Source: UBA4246 sp045113695
GTDB lineage: Bacteria > Bacillota > Clostridia > Christensenellales > Aristaeellaceae
DNA: 64,000 bases
Direction of reading: 5' to 3'
NCBI GenBank assembly: GCA_045113695.1
Contig: JBGUJG010000009.1
Location: 24,717 to 88,716, forward strand
The position numbers and the translations under genes were made by a program. The number at the start of each line of letters is the position of its first letter. The stretch's first letter is position 1. The notes under the pieces were generated by a model. The model did not search any database and was not told the origin of the DNA. It saw only the letters and a program-made list of their open reading frames with translations. Below are positions 25,345-33,176 of the stretch, in pieces.

Positions 25345-25620
25345 CACATGGATGCGTTGACGGCGCCATGTGGGCTGTCCACCGCGACAGAGAGCCGGCG
25401 GCCGGTGTGAGCCGGCGCGAGTGCAGCCCGCAGTCTCCCGCCCGAGCAGGTTTCCGGAAGGCAGGTTCACAGCCCGCTGCGTATGGAAACCCGGCAGACC
25501 CCGTAACCATGGTCAGGCGCTTGACACGAGCGCCGCTGAGCGGCCGCTTTCTGCGGCAAACCGGGTGGTACCGCGAGTATTGATTCGTCCCGGAGGCATA
25601 AGCCTCCGGGACTTGTTTGT
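25345..25620 (+). ncRNA. T-box leader (amino-acid-responsive riboswitch)
   Basis: The conserved T-box GGGTGGTACCGCG is at 25563-25575. It is followed by an 11-bp perfect terminator stem (25587-25597 with 25602-25612) and a T-rich tail. Upstream, the stem I apical signature AGAGAGCCGG and GGTGTGAGCCGG is at 25391-25415. A helix GGGCTG/CAGCCC (25372-25377, 25424-25429) and a lower helix GGCG/CGCC (25362-25365, 25439-25442) bound the specifier loop. By position the specifier is best read as CTC (25435-25437), a leucine codon, though the base after it is C rather than the usual purine, so this is tentative. The leader controls the LeuA-like gene at 25729. Confidence 0.85.
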
Positions 25621-25671
25621 TCCGCTCCACGTATCCCGGAAGCGCTGAGCGCCCGGGCCTCCGGCCAGATC

Positions 25672-25702
25672 ATTACGCATTACGCATTACGAATTACGAA
25701 TT
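25672..25702 (+). repeat. Short tandem repeat, 7-bp ATTACG(C/A) units
   Basis: Four consecutive 7-bp units (ATTACGC twice, ATTACGA twice) plus ATT, located between the T-box terminator and the ribosome-binding site of the LeuA-like gene. Function unknown. Confidence 0.7.
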
Positions 25703-25728
25703 CAACATGATGGGGGGATTTAACCAAC

Positions 25729-27135
25729 ATGAAAAAGCTTCAGGTCATCGACATGTCGCTGCGCCGGGCCGATAAAGACACCGGCAGGGAAATGTCCTTC
25801 AAGGAAAAGCTGGAGATTGCCCGGAGCCTCGACCGGCTGCGCACGGACGCCATCGAACTGGCCCCGATTTCCGGCTCCAAGGCAGACCAGCTGGCCAACC
25901 GCACCATCGCCTCGATGGTGTCCTGCCGGATCAGCGCGGCGGTGGATCTTTCGAACCCCCTGATCGAGGAGACCTGGGAGTCGATCCGCACCGCCAAATC
26001 CCCGGCGCTCAACCTGCTGGCCCCGGTGTCCACCGTGCTGATGGAGTACGAAGCCCACAAGAAGGCGCCGGTGCTGCTGGAAACCGTATCCGCCCTGGTC
26101 AGCCACGCCCGCTTCTGCTCTGAGCACGTGGAATTCACCGCCGTGGACGCCACGCGGGCCGAGCCTGATTTCCTCTGCAAAGTCCTGAATGCCGCACTGG
26201 ACGCCGGGGCGGACCGGGTGACGGTCTGCGATACGGCCGGCGTCATGCTGCCGGACGAGTTCGGCGCCTTTATCGCCAATATCAAACAGCAGGTCCCCCG
26301 CCTTTCTGAAACCGAGTTCTTCGTCGAGCTCAGCGACGGGCTGGGCATGGCCCTGGCCTGCGCCGCCGCCGCCGTCCGAGAGGGCGCCTGCGGGGTCAAA
26401 TGCGTGGCGCTCGGCGGCGGCGTGATCTCCCTGGAAGCCCTGGCCCACTTCATCCAGGTCAAGGGAAACGACCTGGACATCAGCACGGGCCTGCGGCTGA
26501 CCGAGCTCAACCGCGGGGTCAGCCAGATCCGCAAGATCGCCGAACCGCAGCAGGAGATCTCCCGTTTCACCAACATCGGGCTGGAAGACGTTTCCGGCGT
26601 CTGCCTGGACGCCAGCGATTCCATCTCCGAGGTCACCCAGGTGGTCCGCCAGCTGGGATACGACCTGAGCGACGAAGACAACCTGCGGGTCTATGAGGCC
26701 TTCCGGCAGGTCGCCGAAAAGAAGCATTTTGTCGGCACCAAGGAGCTGGACGCCATCATTGCCAGCGCCGCCATGCAGGTGCCGGCCACGTACAAGCTGG
26801 TCAACTACGTCACCAACAGCGGCAGCATCATCACGGCCACCGCCAACATCCTGATCGAAAAGGACGGCCAGCAGATCCGCGGGGTCGGCATCGGCGACGG
26901 CCCGATCGACGCGGCCTTCCAGGCCATCGAGCAGATCATCGGCCACCATTACGAGCTGGACGATTTCCAGATCCAGACCGTCACCGAGGGCCGCGACGCC
27001 ATGGGCAGCGCCCTGGTCAAGCTCCGCTCCGGCGGCCGGGTGTATTCCGGCAACGGCATCTCCACCGATATCATCGGAGCCGCCATCCGCGCGTATGTCA
27101 GCGCGCTGAACAAGATCCTGTACGAGGAAGCCTGA
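25729..27135 (+). CDS. LeuA-like protein lacking metal-site motifs, with LeuA regulatory domain
   Basis: A 468-residue protein with a HMGL-type TIM barrel (~1-300) and a C-terminal LeuA allosteric domain (~345-465; GVGIGDGPIDAAFQAI and GRVYSGNGISTD). It resembles 2-isopropylmalate synthase in length and architecture, but key residues differ. The usual LRDG reads LRRA (residues 11-14), the HCHND metal site reads ELSDG (~200-204), and the GERAGN loop is replaced by ALGGG. Only VTVCDTAGVMLPDEF is conserved. A standard metal-dependent aldol condensation is therefore unlikely; it may be a regulatory pseudo-enzyme or have a new activity. It lies behind the T-box leader and 17 bp ahead of the TIM/ligase fusion gene. 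Start ATG has a GGGGGG purine tract upstream. Confidence 0.78.
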   Translation: MKKLQVIDMSLRRADKDTGREMSFKEKLEIARSLDRLRTDAIELAPISGSKADQLANRTIASMVSCRISAAVDLSNPLIEETWESIRTAKSPALNLLAPVSTVLMEYEAHKKAPVLLETVSALVSHARFCSEHVEFTAVDATRAEPDFLCKVLNAALDAGADRVTVCDTAGVMLPDEFGAFIANIKQQVPRLSETEFFVELSDGLGMALACAAAAVREGACGVKCVALGGGVISLEALAHFIQVKGNDLDISTGLRLTELNRGVSQIRKIAEPQQEISRFTNIGLEDVSGVCLDASDSISEVTQVVRQLGYDLSDEDNLRVYEAFRQVAEKKHFVGTKELDAIIASAAMQVPATYKLVNYVTNSGSIITATANILIEKDGQQIRGVGIGDGPIDAAFQAIEQIIGHHYELDDFQIQTVTEGRDAMGSALVKLRSGGRVYSGNGISTDIIGAAIRAYVSALNKILYEEA

Positions 27136-27152
27136 ACGGGGAGGTGCCAAGC

Positions 27153-29651
27153 GTGAAACTTTCTTTCTCCATCCAATACTGGGACGGCCTTTCATGGGAC
27201 GATTTCTGCGCCGCCGCCGTCAGCGCCCGGATGCAGGGCATCGACATCCACGACCTGCAGGGCCCGGTTTTTTCCGGGAAAGGGAGCCCGACCAACCCGG
27301 AGCGGGCCGCTTCCGTCCGCCGCAGCCTGCTCGGGCAGGGGCTTTCGATCCCCTGCGCCGGGGTTTCCAGGGACCTGACCGACCCGCTGTTTGACGGCGA
27401 GTTTGACGAGTGCCTGGAAACCGCCGTCAACCTTGGCATTCCCTGCCTGAGCGTCCGCGCCGCCTGCCCGGACGACGAAAAAAACGCCGGCATCCTGCGG
27501 GCCCTGCTGGAAAAAACGGGATCCGCTCCGGTCACCATCCTGGTGGAAACAGCCGGCGCGTACGCGGACAGCGCGCGCCTGCGCGGCCTGCTCAACCGCT
27601 TTTCGGACGACCGGCTGGCCGCCCTGTGGGACATGGCGCTGACCTGCTTTGAAGCCGGTGAGGACGCCGAAAAGACCATCACCGAGCTCGGAGCCTATGT
27701 GCGGCATGTGAGGATCCACGACGGCCGGACCGAAGACGGTCAGGTCCGCCCGGAACTCCTGGGGGACGGGACCCTGCCCCTCAAGGACCTGATGAACGCC
27801 CTGCGCTCGGTCAACTACGACGGCTATGTGTCCCTCGAATGGAATCCCGGCTGGATCGAGGGGCTGGAAGATATCGAAATCATCCTGACCCACTTTGAAA
27901 ACGTCATCCGGCCCTATCTGAACACCAAGCGGGGCCACCGCCACCTGTACTGGTCGAACCGGCACAACGGCCGCTATGTCTGGAAAAAAGGCCTGCTGAT
28001 CGACAAGACCTTCCCCCAGGTGCTGGACACCATGGTGGAAGAGTTCCCGGACCAGCTGGCCATCCGCTATACCACGCTGGACTATACCCGCACCTACAGC
28101 CAGTTCCGCGACGACGTGGACGAGTTCGCCCGCGCCCTGGTGTCCCTGGGCGTCAGACCGGGCTCCAAGGTGACCATCTGGGCCACCAACGTGCCCCAGT
28201 GGTTCCTGACCTTCTGGGCCGCCACGAAGATCGGCGCGGTCCTGGTGACGATGAACACGGCCTACAAGATCCATGAGGCCGAATACCTGCTCCGCCAGTC
28301 GGACACCCACACCCTGGTCATGATTGAGGGCTACCGGGATTCCGACTACAGGAGCATCATCAACGAGCTCTGCCCCGAGCTTCAGGACAAGAAGCCGGAT
28401 GAACCGCTGCACAGCCGGCGGCTGCCCTTCCTGCGCAACGTCATTACAGTCGGCTTCCGGATGAACGGCGGCATTACCTGGGAGGAAGCCCTCGCCTGCG
28501 CGCCCCGGACGCCGATGGAGGAAATCCACCGCCTGGCCGCCGCCGTGAACGTCAACGACGTGTGCAACATGCAGTACACCTCCGGAACGACCGGTTTCCC
28601 CAAGGGTGTCATGCTGACCCATTACAACATCGTCAACGACGGCAAATCCATCGGCGACGGCATGGACCTGTCCACCGAGGACCGGATGATGATCCAGGTG
28701 CCGATGTTCCACTGCTTCGGCATGGTGCTGGCCATGACGGCCACGATGACGCACGGCGGGACGATCCTGCCGATCCCCTATTTCTCGCCCAAATCCTCCC
28801 TGGCCTGCATCCACAACGAGCACATCACCGCTTTCCACGGCGTGCCGACGATGTTCATCGCGATGCTCTCACACCCGGACTTTGAAAAGACCAGCTTTGC
28901 CTCCATGCGCACCGGCATCATGGCCGGCAGCCCCTGCCCCATCGCCGTGATGCGGGACGTGGTCGAAAAGATGCACATGCCGGAGATCGTCATCGTCTAC
29001 GGACAGACGGAAGCATCCCCCGGCTGTACGATGAGCCGGACGACCGACCCCCTCGAGGTCCGCGTGACGACCGTCGGCAGCGCCTTCCCCGAGGTCGAGT
29101 GCAAGATCGTCGACCCGGAGACCGGCAAAGACTGCCCGGACGAGGTGATCGGCGAGTTTGTCGCCCGGGGCTACAACATCATGAAGGGCTACTACAAGAT
29201 GCCCAAGGCGACCGCCGCCGCCATCGACAAGGACGGCTGGCTCCACACCGGCGACCTGGCCTGCCGCACGAAGGAAGGCAACTACCGCATCACCGGCCGC
29301 CTCAAGGACATGATCATCCGCGGGGGCGAGAACATCTACCCCAAGGAGATCGAGGAATTCATCTATACCCACCCCAAGGTCAGCGACGTGCAGGTGATCG
29401 GCGTGCCCGACCAGGCGATGGGCGAGGAGATCATGGCCTGCATCATCCTGAAAGAGGGGATGACGATGACGGCCGACGAGATGAAAAAGTATGTCCTGGA
29501 CCACATGGCCAAGCACAAGGTGCCCAAGTACATCGAATTCGTCACCGGTTTCCCGATGAACGACGCCGGCAAGATCCAGAAATACAAGATGCGCGAACAG
29601 GCCATCCAGAAACTGGGCCTGCAGAAGGCCGCGGGGATTGAGACGGCGTAA
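27153..29651 (+). CDS. Fusion of xylose-isomerase-like TIM barrel and acyl-CoA ligase (AMP-binding)
   Basis: GTG at 27153 is chosen because GGGGAGG lies 8 bp upstream. The 832-residue protein has two domains. Residues ~1-265 form an AP-endonuclease-2/xylose-isomerase-like TIM barrel that keeps candidate metal ligands: Glu in ILVETAG, Asp in LWDMAL, His in VRHVRIHDG and Glu in YVSLEWNPG. Residues ~290-832 form an ANL-type acyl-CoA synthetase: P-loop YTSGTTGFPKGVML (~474), YGQTEASPG, HTGDLACR, GRLKDMIIRGGENIYP and the catalytic lysine in NDAGKIQKYK. Both halves look catalytically competent. The acid substrate is unknown; the best family resemblance is to medium/long-chain fatty-acid CoA ligases. 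Co-transcribed with the LeuA-like gene under the T-box. Confidence 0.85.
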   Translation: MKLSFSIQYWDGLSWDDFCAAAVSARMQGIDIHDLQGPVFSGKGSPTNPERAASVRRSLLGQGLSIPCAGVSRDLTDPLFDGEFDECLETAVNLGIPCLSVRAACPDDEKNAGILRALLEKTGSAPVTILVETAGAYADSARLRGLLNRFSDDRLAALWDMALTCFEAGEDAEKTITELGAYVRHVRIHDGRTEDGQVRPELLGDGTLPLKDLMNALRSVNYDGYVSLEWNPGWIEGLEDIEIILTHFENVIRPYLNTKRGHRHLYWSNRHNGRYVWKKGLLIDKTFPQVLDTMVEEFPDQLAIRYTTLDYTRTYSQFRDDVDEFARALVSLGVRPGSKVTIWATNVPQWFLTFWAATKIGAVLVTMNTAYKIHEAEYLLRQSDTHTLVMIEGYRDSDYRSIINELCPELQDKKPDEPLHSRRLPFLRNVITVGFRMNGGITWEEALACAPRTPMEEIHRLAAAVNVNDVCNMQYTSGTTGFPKGVMLTHYNIVNDGKSIGDGMDLSTEDRMMIQVPMFHCFGMVLAMTATMTHGGTILPIPYFSPKSSLACIHNEHITAFHGVPTMFIAMLSHPDFEKTSFASMRTGIMAGSPCPIAVMRDVVEKMHMPEIVIVYGQTEASPGCTMSRTTDPLEVRVTTVGSAFPEVECKIVDPETGKDCPDEVIGEFVARGYNIMKGYYKMPKATAAAIDKDGWLHTGDLACRTKEGNYRITGRLKDMIIRGGENIYPKEIEEFIYTHPKVSDVQVIGVPDQAMGEEIMACIILKEGMTMTADEMKKYVLDHMAKHKVPKYIEFVTGFPMNDAGKIQKYKMREQAIQKLGLQKAAGIETA

Positions 29652-29654
29652 AAC

Positions 29655-29744
29655 AGTGAGGAGTGACCGCTCCCTGCGATCGCTTAGTGAGGAGTTAATA
29701 GTCATGACTATCAACTCCTCACTCCTCATTCCTAACTCCTCACT
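29655..29744 (+). repeat. Interspersed GTGAGGAGT-type palindromic repeat, copy 1
   Basis: It begins AGTGAGGAGTGACCGCTCCC and ends in several ACTCCTCAC modules. GTGAGGAGTT pairs with AACTCCTCAC around an ATAGTCATGACTAT centre. The same sequence family recurs at 56218-56315 with the same order of modules. It follows the ligase gene stop and could end or stabilise that transcript. Confidence 0.75.
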
Positions 29745-29777
29745 TTCCTTTATCCTGTTTTCCATCGGTGAATACAC

Positions 29778-30599
29778 ATGATCATTGATTCACACTGCCA
29801 CATCTATCCGGATAAAATCGCCCTGAAGGCGGTTGCCTCCGTGGACCGGTTTTATGACGGGCTGCCGGCCGAGCCCCATGACGGGACGACCGGGACCCTG
29901 CTCAGGTCCGGCAAAGAGGCCGGGATTACCCGCTTCGTCGTCCATTCCGTCGCCACCTCCCCGGAACAGGTGAGCCACATCAACCGCTTTATCGCCGCTT
30001 CCGTCCGGGACGCCGGGGGAGTCTTCATCGGCCTAGGCGCTCTGCATCCGGATTCGGAAAGGCTTCCGCAGGATCTGGAAGAGCTCCGGGCCCTTGGGCT
30101 CCGCGGCATCAAGATCCATCCGGATTTCCAGCGCTTTGAGGCGGACAGCATAAAAGCGTTCCGCCTGTATGAACTGGCGGAAGCATCCGGGCTGCCCATC
30201 CTGATCCACACCGGGGATCACCGCTATGATTACTCGAACCCCGAGCGGATGGTCAGGGTGCTGCGCGCCTTTCCCTCGCTCCGGATCATCGGGGCGCATT
30301 TCGGCGGCTGGAGCGTCTGGGACCGGGCGGAGGCCCTGCTGCCAGGATACCCGAACTTCTGGGTGGATACGTCCTCCTCTTTCCACTGGATGGACCCGGA
30401 ACGGGCGCACCGCATCATCCGCGCCTTCGGGGCGGACCGGGTCCTGTTCGGGACCGACTACCCGATGTGGCCGCAGAAGCCGGAGCTTGATTTCCTGCGG
30501 TCCCTCCCGCTGACGGAAGAGGAACAGGAACTGATCCTATGGAAAAATGCCGATGCCCTGTACCGGGCGGATCCGTCCGGCCTGTCCCAAAACGGCTGA
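29778..30599 (+). CDS. Amidohydrolase family metal-dependent hydrolase
   Basis: A 273-residue TIM-barrel hydrolase of the amidohydrolase_2/TatD-like clan. It begins MIIDSHCHIYPD with the H-x-H metal motif, then has KIHPDFQ, ILIHTGDH, IIGAHFGGW, WVDTSS and LFGTDYP (catalytic Asp). This arrangement matches the group that includes ACMSD-like decarboxylases and uronate/lactone hydrolases. Substrate not determinable. The repeat at 29655-29744 separates it from the ligase gene, so it may or may not be in the T-box operon. Confidence 0.85.
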   Translation: MIIDSHCHIYPDKIALKAVASVDRFYDGLPAEPHDGTTGTLLRSGKEAGITRFVVHSVATSPEQVSHINRFIAASVRDAGGVFIGLGALHPDSERLPQDLEELRALGLRGIKIHPDFQRFEADSIKAFRLYELAEASGLPILIHTGDHRYDYSNPERMVRVLRAFPSLRIIGAHFGGWSVWDRAEALLPGYPNFWVDTSSSFHWMDPERAHRIIRAFGADRVLFGTDYPMWPQKPELDFLRSLPLTEEEQELILWKNADALYRADPSGLSQNG

Positions 30600-30640
30600 A
30601 CAGCTTTGCTTCTGCCTGTCCCCGCCGGTGAAATTCATGG

Positions 30641-30669
30641 ATGACAAACAGAGGGTTTCATAGTATAAT
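30641..30669 (+). promoter_or_regulatory. Predicted promoter of the repeat protein gene
   Basis: ATGACA (30641-30646), 17-bp spacer and TATAAT (30664-30669). Confidence 0.6.
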
Positions 30670-30736
30670 ACAGGCAGAACCATGATTTCATGGCAGTCTT
30701 TTCAATCATTTTGAAATGAGCTTCAGGGAGGTACAT

Positions 30737-33016
30737 ATGAAAAAACTATTCTGTATTCTGCTGGCCGGTATTTTTCTGCTGAGCGGCCTTGTTCTTCCCC
30801 TGTCTTCATCCGTTTCCGGCTATGCCGAAACGCTCGATGAAGAAGAATTCATGCCGGAAGAAGGCCTGGATCCGGAAGAGGAAGCTGAACCGGCGGAAGC
30901 CGCTCCCGCGGCGCCCAAACCCGCCGCCGCGTTCAAAAAAGGATATGTCAAAGTCACCTCCGGCACCTATGCGTACCGCGATGTGGGCCTGACCGTTCCG
31001 GCCGGCTTCTTTGTCACCAGCGGCAACGTATACGCGCAGGCCGAAACCGACACCGTCCTGCGGATCGTGATCCCGAACAGCGACCAGAAAGCCGTCATGT
31101 CCGTATTTGTGGCATTGGATCAGGTCAGCCCGATGCCCACCGGCGCCATCGTCTCCATGAGAAACGCGCTGAGCGGATCCAATCTTCCAACCTATAACGG
31201 ATATCCGCTGATCAAGATCGTCTTTAAGCGCGTGGAAGCTTCGGATGAAGACGTCCGGCCCGCCCCTGCCGCGCAGGAAACGCCCGCTGAACCGGCTGTG
31301 GAGCCTGCCGGCGAAGCGGAAACCGCCGTCGCGGAGGAAGAAGCGGCAGAAGAACCCGCTGCCGAAACCGGCGAGCCCGCTCCGGAAGCGGATTGGACAG
31401 CCGCCCCGGCGGACATCAGCATTGCCCTTTCCGAGAATCAGCAGAGCGCCGTGCTGACCTGGACCGGCAACGGGGCGGCGGAACAGTACGCCGTTTTCGA
31501 AAAGATGGACGGATATGATCAGCTGGTCGACGTCGTGACCGGCGCCGAAACCTATACGACAGGCGTTCTCTCCGGCGGCGAGCATATCTTCTATGTCATC
31601 CCGCAGAACGGCATCGCCCTGGGCATGGCTTCCGAACAGGCGGCGGTCCTGGTTCCGACTTCCTGGCAGACCGCTGTCACCGATGTAGCGGCGGCTCTTT
31701 CGGAGGACGGCACCAAAGCCGTCCTGACCTGGACCGGCAACGGCGCCGCGGCCGAATACTGCGTCTATGAACAGCAGACCGACACCAACGACTTGCTGGG
31801 CACTGTGGCGGACGGCAGTACCTTTACCACGGAAACGCTGACGCCCGGCGAACACACTTTCCTGATCCGGCCCTATCACGAAGACGCTTACGGCACGCCG
31901 TCCGAGCCGGTCACGGTTGCCGTCCCCATGCACTGGAAGGCTGCCCCGGCCAACCTGACCGCTGCGCTTTCCGAGGACGGCTCCCAGGTCATCCTGACCT
32001 GGACCGGCAACGGCGTCGCCAAAGACTACCGCGTGTATGAGCAGCTTGAGGAATCCAATAAAGCACTGGGTACCGCGGCTGACGCCGAGACCTTTACCAC
32101 CAAGGCCCTCATACCGGGCGAGCACACCTTCTTCGTCGTGCCCCGCCAGGACAAATCAAACGGCATGGCTTCCGAGCCTGTCACCGTCACCGTGCCCCTG
32201 CACTGGAAGGTCGCTCCGACCGGTCTGAGCGCGGAGCTTTCCGAAGACGGTTCCCAGGTCATCCTGACCTGGACCGGCAACGGCATCGCCACAATCTACC
32301 GCGTTTATGAAAAGCTTGAGGAATCCAACAAGTATGTTGGCACCGCGGTTGACGCCGAGACTTTTTCCACCAAGGCCCTCACGCCGGGTGAGCACACCTT
32401 CTTTGTTGTAGCTCACCAGGACAAAGCCAACGGGTTACGTTCCGAGCCTGTTACCGTCACTATGCCCATGCACTGGAAGGTTGCCCCGACGGAACTGACT
32501 GCGGAACTTTCCGAAGACGGCACGCAGGCCGTTCTGACCTGGACCGGCAACGGCCTTTCCACTGCCTACCGTGTATACGAAAAGCTTGAGAAATCGAACA
32601 AAGCCCTGGGAACCGTGACAGACGCTGAAACCTTTACGACTAAGGCGCTCGCCCCCGGTGAACACACCTTCTTTGTCACCCCCCGCCTGGACAATACCAA
32701 CGGCCTTTATTCCGAAACCATCAACGTCACCGTGCCCATGCACTGGAAGGCCGCCCCGACTGACGTGAACGCAGAGCTTTCCGAAGACGGTACCAGGGTG
32801 ACCCTGACCTGGAAAGGCAACGGTATCGCCACAACCTACCGCGTATACGAAAAGCTCGCAGATTCCAACAAGCGCCTGGGGACCGTGACCGACGCGGAAA
32901 CCTTTACCACGGAAGAACTGGAGCCCGGCGAGCATACCTTCTTCGTGCTGGCCTATATGAATAAGGCAAACGGCCTGTATTCCGAGACGGTCTCCGTGCT
33001 GGTTCCGGAAAAATAA
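30737..33016 (+). CDS. Secreted protein with six tandem FN3-like repeats
   Basis: The start MKKLFCILLAG at 30737 has GGGAGG 6 bp upstream. The 759-residue protein has a signal peptide ending near SGYAE, an acidic segment, one ~85-residue beta domain (KSPPA-like region 75-165), and a Pro/Ala/Glu-rich linker. Six 90-residue beta-sandwich repeats follow (from ~218 to the end), each with a consensus L-S-E-D-G-x-x-x-x-L-T-W-T-G-N-G, Y-R-V-Y-E and P-G-E-H-T-F-F-V. They resemble fibronectin type III or related Ig-like folds. No anchor or enzyme domain is seen. Probably an extracellular structural or binding protein. The matching DNA period is 270 bp. Confidence 0.85.
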   Translation: MKKLFCILLAGIFLLSGLVLPLSSSVSGYAETLDEEEFMPEEGLDPEEEAEPAEAAPAAPKPAAAFKKGYVKVTSGTYAYRDVGLTVPAGFFVTSGNVYAQAETDTVLRIVIPNSDQKAVMSVFVALDQVSPMPTGAIVSMRNALSGSNLPTYNGYPLIKIVFKRVEASDEDVRPAPAAQETPAEPAVEPAGEAETAVAEEEAAEEPAAETGEPAPEADWTAAPADISIALSENQQSAVLTWTGNGAAEQYAVFEKMDGYDQLVDVVTGAETYTTGVLSGGEHIFYVIPQNGIALGMASEQAAVLVPTSWQTAVTDVAAALSEDGTKAVLTWTGNGAAAEYCVYEQQTDTNDLLGTVADGSTFTTETLTPGEHTFLIRPYHEDAYGTPSEPVTVAVPMHWKAAPANLTAALSEDGSQVILTWTGNGVAKDYRVYEQLEESNKALGTAADAETFTTKALIPGEHTFFVVPRQDKSNGMASEPVTVTVPLHWKVAPTGLSAELSEDGSQVILTWTGNGIATIYRVYEKLEESNKYVGTAVDAETFSTKALTPGEHTFFVVAHQDKANGLRSEPVTVTMPMHWKVAPTELTAELSEDGTQAVLTWTGNGLSTAYRVYEKLEKSNKALGTVTDAETFTTKALAPGEHTFFVTPRLDNTNGLYSETINVTVPMHWKAAPTDVNAELSEDGTRVTLTWKGNGIATTYRVYEKLADSNKRLGTVTDAETFTTEELEPGEHTFFVLAYMNKANGLYSETVSVLVPEK
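31390..33013 (+). repeat. Six 270-bp in-gene tandem repeats
   Basis: The motif CTGACCTGGACCGGCAACGG recurs (with small changes in the last) at 270-bp steps from about 31455 to 32805, and CACTGGAAGG marks unit junctions at 31931, 32201, 32471 and 32741. The period is exactly 90 codons, so unit-number changes would keep the frame. Confidence 0.9.
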
Positions 33017-33052
33017 CGCAAGCCAGCCCCACAGCCTGCAAAAATATTGCCA

Positions 33053-33087
33053 GGCCGCCGCGCCGGGAACGGCGCGGCGGCCCTTTT
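33053..33087 (+). terminator. Strong terminator after the repeat protein gene
   Basis: A 12-bp perfect GC-rich stem (33053-33064 with 33071-33082, loop GGGAAC) followed by C and four T. Confidence 0.85.
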
Positions 33088-33176
33088 GGAACAGACGCAG
33101 CGAAACAGCAGGCTCCTCCCCGCCGGCAGACCGGCCTGATCCGCTGCGTATCCCATTAAAAAGGAGGCCCTCCGCC

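Noticed and set aside
31390..33013. 270-bp direct repeats as a possible integrative element
   Set aside because: They are in-frame units of one secreted protein with conserved beta-sandwich residues.
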